DNA from: Dipteronia dyeriana
Taxonomy: Eukaryota > Streptophyta > Magnoliopsida > Sapindales > Sapindaceae
Direction of reading: 5' to 3'
DNA: 64,000 nt
NCBI GenBank assembly: GCA_032871835.1
Contig: CM065303.1
Location: 57,574,597 to 57,638,596, forward strand
The position numbers and the translations under genes were made by a program. Below the pieces are notes generated by a model. It saw only the letters and a list, made by a program, of their open reading frames with translations. It was not told where the DNA came from and made no database searches. Within the stretch, counting starts at the first letter, position 1, and every line of letters starts with the position of its first letter. Below are positions 35,648 to 46,311 of the stretch, piece by piece.

Positions 35648-35945
35648 TAAAGGTGGCAACTGGGCGGGTCAGAACCGTGGAATGCATTTTCATCCCCATC
35701 CTCGCCCCCTAAAACCATCCTCATCCTCGTCCCTGTCCCTACAATAAGAGAAGTGGGGTGGGGCTTGGGGATTCCCCGTTGGAGAGGCCTTCCCCATACC
35801 CCACCCTATTCCTCGTCAAAGATTCCTTAACACATCAACTTCTAAAGTTTTGAATCTAAATATATGCAAACATAGTTTGGAGATGAATAATTTTTTTTAG
35901 TTAAAATAAACAAAATTATAATGTTTAAAAAATAACATTAAATGA

Positions 35946-36000
<55 letters not shown>

Positions 36001-36169
36001 GGGCAGGGATGGGGTGGGAAGTGTTTCTCTCGTCCCCATCCCACTTCACTGTCGGGGACAAGACTTTGTCCTCATCCTGTCCCTATCACATAATATTATC
36101 CCATATCCCCGCCCCAATCAGGGGGAACCTCACGGGGCCACGACCCCACGGGGAATATTGTCATATCTA
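35648..36169. mobile_element. hAT-type MITE with GC-rich arms, 522 bp
   Basis: Begins TAAAGGTGGCAACTGGGCGGG; the other end, reverse-complemented, begins TAGATATGACAATATTCCCC. Perfect 8-bp duplications CATAAATC flank it (35640-35647 and 36170-36177). The arms are rich in GGGGATGGGG/CCCCATCCC, and an (AT)n tract (35951-35998) lies between them. Confidence 0.8.
35951..35998. repeat. (AT)n microsatellite inside the hAT MITE
   Basis: About 24 AT dinucleotides between two GC-rich arms. Confidence 0.95.
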
Positions 36170-36694
36170 CATAAATCTATCAACCTAGTCATCAAACAAT
36201 CTCACAAGAATATTCAAGACTTAGCTATTTAGGTAAAATTAGTCTAATCATATAAGCCATCACAAACAAACCTCAATCATGTTATAATTCTTGAATATGA
36301 ATATTTAAGATTTGAGTTTTGCACCTAATATTCAATAAAAACTTATCATGGAAAAAATGAACAATAACTAAAGATGAAATGTTTAATCAACTTACCAAGT
36401 CACTTAATGATGAAGACCCGTGCTTGGAAGATACTTAATATTGCACGAAGATGAAGGGTCTGGAGGTTTGGAGAGTTAATATAAAACTTGAAGTTTTCTC
36501 TCTCTAGAATGAATCAATCTATCTCTATAGGGTTTCAATTTCGTGGTCTGAATGAAGAAAATGAGAACAGGTTATTTATATAGAAGCCTAGATGAAACTA
36601 TGTCATTTTGAAAAAGTTACAAAACAATTCTAGGTAAAAACAGTATTTTTCACAGGATAAATGTCGCCACATAAGTAGATGAACTTTTGTCACA

Positions 36695-36860
36695 ACCTAC
36701 TGTAGGATGATCCATCTTATTCTGGACTTATGTGCAAGGGCTGATGTTGAAGCAGCACATGTGGATCCACCACCACTAAAAAGGAAACTCGGTAAACCGA
36801 AGGTTCTAAGGAAGAGTGAATCAAATGAGAAACCCAAAGCAACTAGTTGTGGCCGTGTTG
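36695..36860 (+). pseudogene. MULE transposase C-terminal segment, exon part 1
   Basis: It reads ADVEAAHVDPPPLKRKLGKP then a Lys/Arg-rich stretch and SCGRVV: the proline/lysine-rich PxGRPKxxR tail that follows the SWIM domain in plant MULE transposases. The reading continues beyond the solo LTR, at 40080, into a zinc knuckle. Confidence 0.7.
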
Positions 36861-39800
36861 TGTTAGGATTATGCTCAATATCAAGAGTGTAACAATGTAT
36901 TTGACAATCTTTTCATATTAATAAAATGATTTCTAGTTTAACAAATCTTATATCATTTATAGTTTAATTATTATAATTATCAAAAGTAAAAAATTAAAAG
37001 GTCAAAAGACTATGAGAAATGAAGAATTATTCGTACATCTGGATATGTATGAGGTAGACATAATTATTTTGTTAGTCTTGAACAATATTCACAACTTAAG
37101 ATAAAGGTTGGACTCCGTTATCTTATTAAAGTTATAGATTCTTTTGCTAGCATTTGAGTAGGATCTAATGTGTTATGATGAGTCTAAAATCATCAAAGTG
37201 TAGTGTCTTTGAGTAGAAGAATCTAGTGCACTAGGTGCATTGAATAAGATCACAGTGAGATACTTTATCCAGAACCGTCAATGGATAAAAGTTTTCGCTT
37301 GAAGACAATCGGAGAGTCTATCTCAATCCTGAGATAAATGATGGACTTATGGTTATAAGTGTTATCATTTGAGTCATCAATGAATGCGATTATATGGTAT
37401 AGTTTATCATCGATGGTTTGGTGGTATTCATTTGTTAATCAATAGAGGACTTCATTTATAGATATGGATATCGTGACTCCATTTATTAAATGTGTGTAGA
37501 ATACCATCGTATAAATATTTTAAGGTATTGGATATTAACTCTTAACGTTAAGTTTTCAATAGTATCTATTAAAATATAGCTTCTGGACAAGTCAAAATAT
37601 CCAAGTTCAAAATTTGATCGTATGAGTAAATATGGTAACTAGGAGAGCTATAGGCGGTCTATAAGCTTTTGATGATTACTAATATTCTTCACGAGGATAT
37701 ATTATCTTTATTAAGATTGTCTAGGGTACGAATGAGGAACATTAACTTATTCTATCTTTATTTAAAAGTTCAATTTTAGTTCTTTAACGGAATGAACTAA
37801 AATTAATATATCGGACCTATATGAATCTTTTGTTGATTGTGATTAGGATATGTCTATTGGATCTTAAGTTTAGATAGCCCGTCAAGATCCCCAATCCACA
37901 CAAACTTGCATGGATCACTTGATATATTCTACCGGACTAATTTATGGGTCCATCTAGAATTGTTTTTGGATTTCGAAATCCAAAAGTTTTGGAAAGGTGC
38001 GGTCATTTGTGATCAAGACACGTAGGAACTCTGTAAAATACCCGAATGGGTGGCCAAGGATGTGGGAATCATTGGGCGGCCCTAATGGGGTGCGATTAGC
38101 ATTCCATTAATACATTAAGAATATAATTTGCACATTTTTAATTAATTGGGCTGTTTAATTATTTTAATGTATTAATTTAAGACATGTGGATTTGTTTCTT
38201 TTTTAGTAAGAATGAATCTAATTCACATGTTGACTTTTTATTAAAGTCTAATGGATGTAATAAAATGAAAAAAAAAACAATATATGGCTTGGGCGGCAAG
38301 AGCGAATATAATAGCATAATATATTGATTTTTATTTCATTATTTAATTAAATAGAAATTAATTAATTAACTAACTAATTAAAAGTCAAAATCTTTTTCCT
38401 AGTAGGAGAAAGTCTCCTAATGTCATACTATTGTTGGTAGTATGATAAGTATCAAATAATTTATTTGTAAATAATTTATTTGATAAGTAGATAAATAAAT
38501 TCATTTTATTTATCTAGCCAAATTAAGAAGTATTTGATATTAATCAAAACTCTAATTGACATGGTCAAATTAGAAAGTTTTGATAAAGTTACAATTTAGT
38601 TTATATTCAATAACTAGTTATTGGATAAATACACTAATGAGTTAGAATATGAGTCTTGATGTGGAAAATAATTCTTCTTTGAGTGAGGTTTCTTGGCTAA
38701 CACACAAATTCTTCTTTTGAGAGGATTTGGGCACAACACAAAAATCCTCCTTAGGAGAGGATTCAGCCATGACCTATATATTCTCTAAGTGAGAATTCAG
38801 TCAAGATTTAAATCTTGAAGAGAGAATTCGGTCACCACTCTAGTTCTTGTGTGATAATTTTTTTTTATTTTCTTATATAGTTATAAAAAAAAACTTTATC
38901 AAACTCATTCTGTGAAGAATTCGGCCAAGCATAGAGAGAATAGAGAACATTTTTGTTTTCGATAGAGCATTAGTAGCTTTTACATCAAAAGGCTTTGTAC
39001 ACAAAATCGAATCGGGTTCACATGAGCTTCAATCAATAGATTGAGAATTCACAAGTGACCAAACATTATTCGTTTTTCTCTAGGAGGATTATTGTGACCA
39101 TGGACAGACCATCACAGGGGTTAGGGTGGGCTCAAGCCCACCCTGCCCAGTCTTAAAAAAAAATTACAGAATATACCCTTTTCACATTATTTAATTACCA
39201 TTTTAGATCCGATAAAATAAAGCCCTTTCTTTTATGTCTCACCTTCCTTTCTCTTGTTTTTCCTTTTTATCATTCTAATTTATATTTTCAATTTTGACCC
39301 ACACCTACCTCTTGAAATAAAAGAGACTTTTTAATAACTACTCTCTCATACATACTCTTTCTCTAAAAAAAATATATTTGGTTTTCAAATTAATTATATG
39401 TTAATAAATTAAGTATATCTTAAAATTTTAGTGTTGATCTAATTTATAGTTTTTTAACTTTATATTTTTGGATTTGCCTTAATCTTGATGTGTAAATATG
39501 AGTGTGAGGGATTTCACCAAAATATTGAGCTTGCATGACCTTAGGTCCTTAGGCAACATGTTGCTTAATTTTGCTAAAATGGATGTCCATTTAAATATAT
39601 TTGCATTGTATGTTTCTTTCATTTTTTTTAGGCTCCTTTTATTAACATATTTATTTAAAATATACAATTTTTGATGTAAAGGTTGCTATGTCTCTCTACT
39701 AGGTTTATCTTTACTTTTAACTTATTAATATTTTTTTACCGTAAAGGTTTATTAAAAAAATTTATTAAAGCCCACCCTAGTGATGAATCCTGGTTACGTC

Positions 39801-40074
39801 CCTGAATGTGACTAACAAAAGGAAATTTTTTTTTTTGTTTTCCATCCTCAGGTATACAATTCAAGGAGTCCACACTCTTAGGTGATTCATGTTCGTGATT
39901 GGATTGGAAGATTTTACGGATTCAATTCGGCACAACTTCAATCGTCACGAGAAAAAGGTACTGTACTTTTATTATATGTTAATTAATCAAAAGTTAAGCT
40001 CCATTCTCTTAAAGGGAAATTTTTAGAAATATACCAACCGATATTTTTCGCTTCCGCCGCGTGCTTTTCCTACA
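36861..40074 (+). repeat. Solo LTR of a Copia element (with nested hAT MITE)
   Basis: Begins TGTTAGGATTATGCTCAATA and ends CGTGCTTTTCCTACA, flanked by perfect 5-bp duplications TGTTG (36856-36860 and 40075-40079). After subtracting the nested element at 39099-39804 and its duplication it is about 2.5 kb. There is no internal coding sequence, so it is a solo LTR left by LTR-LTR recombination. The end (AATCGTCACGAGAAAAAGGTA...TTTTCGCTTCCGCCGCGTG) resembles large Copia LTRs. Confidence 0.85.
39099..39804. mobile_element. hAT-type MITE, 706 bp
   Basis: One end is CATGGACAGACCATC then GGGGTTAGGGTGGGCTC. The other, reverse-complemented, is CAGGGACGTAACCAGGATTC then ACTAGGGTGGGCTTT. The 8-bp flanks ATTGTGAC (39091-39098) and AATGTGAC (39805-39812) differ at one base. 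The interior is AT-rich and non-coding. Confidence 0.7.
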
Positions 40075-40305
40075 TGTTGTTTGTAAATAACCATGCCATA
40101 ACAAAAGAACTTGTAAATGTGTTGACACTTCAGGAAGCAATAAGGTAATAATACTATTTTTAAACACTTTTGACATTTTCCATGGTATTGATTACTCATT
40201 GGGTCTTTTTTTTTTTACAAAGTGTTGCAAAGGGTGCCTCATCTTCACAACCTCCCACACAAATTCAGACTCAACCACATCCTCAAGTGACTATGCATTT
40301 AGATT
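40075..40305 (+). pseudogene. MULE transposase C-terminal segment, zinc knuckle and last exon
   Basis: Directly after the solo LTR the frame resumes as VVCK, stop, PCHNKRTCKCVDTSGSNK, the end of a CCHC zinc knuckle typical of MULE transposases. A splice donor (AAG|GTAATAAT at 40145) and an acceptor before 40229 lead to VAKGASSSQPPTQIQTQPHP, the usual Gln/Pro-rich tail, ending in a TAG near 40303. This joins 34118-35059 and 36695-36860 as one interrupted MULE gene whose transposase core is lost. Confidence 0.7.
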
Positions 40306-41860
40306 GATTGCACAGCCACTTAGTAGGATATTAGTATGGATTGCAAGTACTTAAACTGATTATAGTGTTTAGTTTGTACATTTTGTGTTTACTGGTTTTT
40401 GTTGGATTTTAGTATGGTTTTTACAAGCACTAAAACTGATTGTGTATTTAGTTGTTGCTTTTGATAGTATTATAACCATGCATGAATGCTTAATAAGTTT
40501 GAAAAAGTATGTATGAATGCAATCACTTAAAGCTGTTACTTTCATTAACATTTAGAAAATGCACATCTTCATAACATTTAGAAAAAAAATAGCTATTGAA
40601 ATATCAAAGAAAATCATATCAATTATACCATTATCATCCTAAAGCCACTTTGAATGGACTCTAAATTATGCATTCTTCCATGTAAACATGCTTCTGATTC
40701 TGCATCTTTGCATTAAACATTTAGGTTTCTTTTTTATCTCTATTGATTTTTTCAACCTTTTGTCATCATATAAAATATGTTGGATCTAGCTGCCACCAGT
40801 TAAAAATTTACATTGTCTGCTTTCACAACAATAAAACAACTTATCTAGATTAATTTTGGATTCAGAGATCTTCAATCCAACATTTTTCCCACAAATACAT
40901 GTTTTATTTCTGAATGTAATCATTCCACCATTGATGTTGCTTGAATTGCTGGAAATTCCATCCATTGTGGGATGATATTTTCAGATCCTTATCAACTAAA
41001 AATGTTTGTAAAAGAAATAGATTAATGTATTTGTAAAAGATATAAATGAGTGTGATTAATGCATGCAGTTATGTTTGTATAGCAAAGGGAAAGAAATGGA
41101 TGAATGTATGCAATTGTGTTAGAGATGGTTTTTTTATAAAGAGAAATATAGTCGTTGAGTGCACAACGATTTCATTTAGGGGTGCACAAGTATTTTCTGT
41201 TCAAGCAACACATTTCAAGGGCAAAAGATTCTTTCAATCAACTGTTGTTGTCAGAGCATTTTAACTGAAAAGCTAAGGGGAAGAGTGAATATGGTGAATA
41301 CTTTCATTTTAGGAGGTTAAAAGGCCATTAATGGAAATATAATGGGAGATTTACTAATATATCAAAATATAGGGGGAAAATGATATTTTCTTTTAAAATG
41401 TAAGTACTAAATGTACAGTTAGAAGAGTTTATCTGTCGGTAAAAAAAGCCCCTTTTTAGCTTAAATTTTGGACTTTAACAAGTACATCTTCTTAGTTTTT
41501 TTTTTTATTTTAAAAAATATATAATATAAACTTATTATATTTTAATAATTCCACAATGCCCTATTAACTACGAATAGTAATACATTTTTTTAAACATGTC
41601 TTAAATACAACTTCACTGCTATGTACATATTTCACTTTACACATTCTTTAAATAATTGCAAATTATTTTTAATTATATGAAATGTTATTTTTCTCATTTT
41701 TTTTATGTTTTAAATTCTTTTACGTCATTTTGGTAATCCAATCACGTAAAAGAGCTTTTAAAATTATTATAATCAAGTTTCAAAAAAAAAAAAACCAAAC
41801 GATCTAAAGCTTAACATAGCTTTTTTAATTGACAGTCAAATGACCAACAACCTTTTTCTC
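40306..41860. other. AT-rich DNA between the two MULEs
   Basis: The region probably includes the 3' flank of the first MULE. Open stretches at 40551-40369 (minus) and 41046-41264 (plus) have no recognisable domain. I found no terminal repeats that I could pair. Confidence 0.4.
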
Positions 41861-41867
41861 GGGTCTC

Positions 41868-41985
41868 GTTCATTTTGTTGTATTGTATTTATATTGGGTA
41901 ATTAAAATGTACTAAAATAATATAATACAACATTATATTATTTTAATATATTTTAATTGTTTAATACAACAAACACTGTATTAAG
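41868..41985. mobile_element. Small palindromic MITE-like element at the MULE A left end
   Basis: TTGTTGTATTGTATTT at one end and TTTAATACAACAAACA at the other, with AATTAAAATGTACTAAAATA opposed to TATTTTAATATATTTTAATT inside, so the block folds into one hairpin of about 110 bp. It adjoins or replaces the outer part of the MULE A left terminal repeat. Confidence 0.55.
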
Positions 41986-42329
41986 TTTAAAAGACACATA
42001 TTATGGTGAACTGTCCAAATTATCCCTAAACTGTAATTTTTTAAAATGTCCATTTTGAACTCGTTGGTATCTCTCCAAAAAAATTGTCTGAAAAGCTTAA
42101 CTCTCTCTCTAGATTCTGCAGTAGAAGGTAACAAATATTTATGATCTTCACTTAAATTTCTTTTATGCATTTTAGATATTTTGCATTCAATTATGTGTGG
42201 GTTAACAATGTATCCATTCCTCGATATCAATGTATCCATTTCAGATTCTGCTGCAGAATGCTTTTTTCTTGTATGACCGAGAATATTTAAAGATGAATCA
42301 AGCTTATTTTATATTGGATCGAGCTGTTG

Positions 42330-43185
42330 TTAGTTTGAAAAAAGCTCGATTATTCGAAAAATATGCTCGACAAAAAATGCTCTATCCCTTAGGAAAAGTT
42401 CTCGATCCCTGGACAAAGGTTCTCGAACCGTTATAAAAGTTCTCGATCCCTGGACAAATAATCTCCATCCCTTTAAAAAGTTCTCGATCCCTTAAAAACT
42501 TTCTCGATCCGTTAGGAAAAGTTCTCGATCCTTTAGAAAAAGTTCTCGGTCCCTTCGAAAATGTTCTCGATCATTTGAGAAAAGATCTCGATCCCTTGAT
42601 AAAAGTTCTAGATAATTTGAAAAATATTCTCGATCCCTTAAAAAAGTTCTCGAACCATTTAAAAAGTTCTCGTTCCGTTGTTAACAGTTCTCGATCCGTT
42701 AGAAAAACTTCTCGTTCCGTTGTTAAAAGTTCTCGATCCCTTGATAAAAGTTCTCGATAATTTGAAAAATATTCTCGATCCCTTAAAAAAGTTCTCGAAC
42801 CGTTAAAAAAGTTCTCGAACCGTTAAAAAGGTTCTCGATCCGTTAGAAAAAATTCTCGTTCTGTTGTTAAAAGTTCTCGATCCCTTAGAAAAAGTTGTCG
42901 TTCCCTTTTTAAAAGTTCTCGATCCCTTGATAAAAGTTCTCGATAATTTGATAAATATTCTCGATCCCTTTAAAAAGTAGTCGAATCATTAGAAATGTTC
43001 TCGATCCCTTAGAAAAAGTTCTCGTTCCCTTGTTAAAAGTTCTCGAACCGTTATAAAAAGTTCTCGATAATTTGACAAATATTCTCGATAAAAGTTCTCG
43101 AATTGAACCTTTTTTAAAGTTATCGATCCTTTGTAAATTGTTCTCGATCCCTTATAAAAAGTACTCGATCCATTTGAAAATTTTG
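42330..43185 (+). repeat. Left CTCGATC array of MULE A
   Basis: Several dozen degenerate units of about 18-21 bp with consensus GTTCTCGATCCCTTAAAAAA, all in the same orientation. Spacing is near-regular and the TCTCGAT core is the most conserved part. The array lies between the terminal repeat and the MURA start codon, so it may be transcribed as leader. It can be read as a repetitive LDPLKKVL-type peptide, but no start or homology supports translation. Confidence 0.9.
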
Positions 43186-43260
43186 AAATTTTTAGTAATT
43201 GTAAAATTAATTTTGTTTTATCTGTTAATAATTGATAGTGATGATGATTTTCACAGGACA

Positions 43261-46030
43261 ATGGATCGGGTTAGATTAATAATATCTTACAACGGTTGAT
43301 GGGAGCAATTAGCTGATGGAAGTCAGAGGTTTCTTGATTCCGATAACCAAGGAATGTATGTGTCCAGATATATGACTTACAAAGAGCTGATGTCGATTGT
43401 ACAAACCGTTGTGAAGTACGATGTGAACAAATACATTGATGATCTACAATCAATATCAATCTTTCCCAGGATAACATGTCACACATTTATAAGAAATGAC
43501 GACGATGTTTTGTTTATGCTAGGGGAAGATAGGGTAATCCCTCAAGTATGTGTCAGTTTAATTGAGAGGGTTGCAGGAGGTGTCATCGGTGAAGAAATCC
43601 CTCGTCATGATAACACCCAACAATTTCGATCTTCAGACGGAAGCAACTAGTTGTTGACAGAAAGAAGTGGGAATGACGGTAGGGAAAACCTATATGGTGT
43701 CCCACCGGAAGTAGCCGACCATGGTGATATAGTTGGAGCTCAACTGGACGATGATTTCGGTTGTCAAATTGAAATAAACGCTGGGCAGTACAACCACCAA
43801 TACAATGAGATGTACAATGACATGAACAATGAGCGGAACAATGAACCTCATAACCTACCAATCCATGAGGTGGGTAATGAGGCAAATGTGCATCCGGTAC
43901 ATAATGTACCGAACAATGAGGAAGATAAAGAACCGCTCGAAACGGGAAGACGTGCAAGACGTGTCAATAGATGTAGTTCCACTGCAGTAGATATAGCTGG
44001 GACATCTGAGTACCGGCCTGATGTAACTCCAGCTGAGTCTGAGAATGCCAGAACGTGGGTTATTCCAAGAGCAGAATCATACTCGTTTGGTATGGGTGGA
44101 AGCAGGAACTTGGTAGAAGATGAACCTACCAGCATGATATATAAAGGTCAATGTTTTCCTACTAAAAAGGATTTGAAGAGATTGGCTGGCCATTTTGCAA
44201 TGCGGCACAACTTTGAGTGGAAGGTGAAAAGGTCGAATAAGACAACATTACATCTGGTTTGTTTGATGGACAACTGTACATGGAAGTTAAGAGTGGTTAG
44301 GAGAGATGAAGCAACATACTTTCAAGTACGAAGTTTTATCAACGAGCACACTTGTCCGTTGGAGGAGATTCACCGCCGGCATCGATAAGCTAGTGCAGTC
44401 ATAATTGGAAAAGTGGTTGCACCTAGATTGCAGCAACATGATGGTCGACTAATGCGTCTGAAGGACATAATCGCCGACATGAAAACAATGTATGGCATCC
44501 AAATAATGTACAGTAAGGCACATCAAGCCCTTGATTATGCATTGTCACTTACCTATGGAACGCATGAGGAAAGCTTCCAACTGCTGCCATCATTCGGTTA
44601 CGTGTTGGAATAACAAAATCCTGGAACGATTACTGACTTACAGTGCGATGAAAATGGTAAATTCCTACACTTTTCATGTCGTTGGGTGCCTCACTCAGAG
44701 GATTCCAGAGGTGTATGCGTTCAGTTATTGCCGTTGATGATACCCATTTAAAGGGTAGATTCGGGGGCACAATGTTTTTTGCAACTGCACAAGATGGGAA
44801 TGAACAGGTTTATCCAATTGCTTTTGGGTACGGTGACTTGGAAAACAACCTATCATGGGAGTGGTTTTTGGATTCCTTGAAAGATGCCCTTGGTCATATA
44901 GATGATTTGGTTTTCATTTCTAATCGACATGCAATCATTAAAGTAGGGATTTCTAAAATGTTCCCTTATGCCACTCATACCATATATTGCTGGCACTTTT
45001 ATGAAAATATTAAGAAGAGATATCATAGAAAGGATGTGGCCGCAATAATGGATAAAGCAGCCCGAACGTACACCGAGTTGCAATATAACCGGCACATGGA
45101 AGAGTTACGCAACTTGCACCCGAATGCATATGAATATGTAATTGATGTAGGTCCATACAAGTGGTCCCGTGTTCACTACCCCGACAGAAGGTATAGGGTC
45201 ATGACAACAAATGTTGCAGAATGCATAAACTCATACCTTAAATTTGCACGGCAACTGCCTATATTGACTTTGACAGAGTTTATTAGGAATATGCTACAAT
45301 GTTGGTTTCATGATTGTCATAGGGTTGCACAATCCATACGTCATCAGTTGACCGACGCAGCACATCTTTTGATCCTGAAACGTGTTGAAAAGTGCAATTT
45401 TTTTGACTGTTAATCCAGTAGACTGGAATATATTTTCGGTGAAACGGGTTGGATTACAGTGGACCGTAGACTTAGCCCGGAAGACCTACACATGTAACAA
45501 ATTCCAAATGGACCTTCTTCCATGTTCTCACGCTCTCGCTGCTGTAAGGTACATCATACAATTTTGTGTACGGTTAATATTACTTAAACATCATACAAAT
45601 TTATCATCGTTTTCAATGTTTTTACAGGGACCGAAACATGGATTTCACATCCCTTTGTGGGGACTACTATAAGCGATAAACACTTATTGATGCGTACTTG
45701 GTTCCTATTATACCGGTTGAACATCCTTCCACTTGGATTGTGCCATCTGACATCGTTGAGAGAGTCGTTTTGAATCCAAGCTCTAGGAGACAAGCAGGCC
45801 GCCCGAGGGCTTCACGCCGTATCTCGTCTTCGGAGAGAACATCCATACAGAATTGTAGACGATGTCGACAACCAGGGCATAATTCGAGGAGATGTTCTAA
45901 CCCAGCTTTTACTGATGAAGATCCGAGCAGAGTCATTCCTGAGGAATACAGACGCAAGTGTAGTATCTGTCATACTGTTGGTCACAACAGACAGACGTGT
46001 CCTACTAGAGACGGTGGGACCGTGGAATGA
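43261..46030 (+). pseudogene. MURA-type transposase of MULE A (mudrA-like)
   Basis: Starts MDRVRLIISYNG. The order of domains is a MuDR N-terminal segment (43354-43600), an acidic linker, the MuDR Cys/His DNA-binding region (FPTKKDLKRLAGHFAMRHNF at about 44160, LVCLMDNCTWKLRV, HTCP), and a transposase core from 44700 (VIAVDDTHLKGRFGG, HTIYCWHFYENIKKRYH). A SWIM zinc finger (TYTCNKFQMDLLPCSHALAA, about 45488-45545), an intron at 45549-45627 and two CCHC knuckles (CRRCRQPGHNSRRC, CSICHTVGHNRQTC) end it. The product would cut and rejoin element ends. Breaks are TGA 43297, TAG 43648, TAA 44386, TAA 44611, a frameshift near 44670, a frameshift in a T-run near 45400, and TAA 45677. The usual second catalytic Asp (ISDRH) reads ISNRH. 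It is inactive as it stands. Confidence 0.93.
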
Positions 46031-46129
46031 ATTGAGGCGTTATAATGATGACATTGTTAAAATTTGAACTCGTATGACTTATTAAGTAACTGAAATGCAA
46101 TTGTATTTAAATATGATTTGTATATATAT

Positions 46130-46300
46130 ACAAATGTAAAAAAAATTATACAAAAGAATTGGTAAATATACAAAACTGTTGGTACATATACAAAAGAATT
46201 TGTAAATATACAAAAGAATTTGTAAATATACAAAAGAATTTGTAAATATACAAAGTAATTGGAACATATAAAAAAGAATTGGTACGTATACACATGAATT
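46130..46300. repeat. 20-bp tandem repeat between convergent MULE genes
   Basis: About seven units of TTTGTAAATATACAAAAGAA, four nearly perfect in the centre (46190-46255). It sits in the short gap between the MURA stop and the Ulp1 stop, where the two transcripts end head-on. It might serve 3' ends, but this is inference. Confidence 0.85.
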
Positions 46301-46311
46301 ACTACAGAAAT

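Larger units (their letters stand above)
35060..36694 (-). repeat. SIRE-like LTR remnant inside the MULE
   Basis: On the minus strand it ends ACCTCCTCTAGGTTTTGTTA then GACA. It has the same landmarks as the SIRE LTRs elsewhere here: 'GAGGGTTTCCACGTA' (35209-35222 region), 'CCATTCACC', and a CTCTCTCTAG-type leader (36498-36510). Sequence is well diverged. A clean target duplication was not found, so both ends are approximate. It is interrupted by a hAT MITE at 35648-36169. Confidence 0.55.

Noticed and set aside
36861..36900. A second zinc knuckle (CSICQECNN-like) read in the sequence after SCGRVV
   Set aside because: Needs an inserted base and falls inside the solo LTR; the true knuckle resumes at 40080 after the TGTTG duplication.
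41868..41985. MULE A true left terminus with a target duplication
   Set aside because: A palindromic insert disturbs the end, and no 9-11 bp match to the sequence after 60952 was found.
42230..42760. Open frames across the CTCGATC array as a repetitive protein
   Set aside because: The frame follows from repeat length and composition; there is no start context or homology, and the same array in MULE B is full of stops in other frames.
42330..43185. CRISPR-like look of regularly spaced repeats
   Set aside because: Units are about 20 bp with short, related intervals, not unique spacers; the context is a plant MULE.
43583..45095. Long minus-strand open frames across the MURA gene
   Set aside because: Antisense shadows of the transposase; no independent homology.
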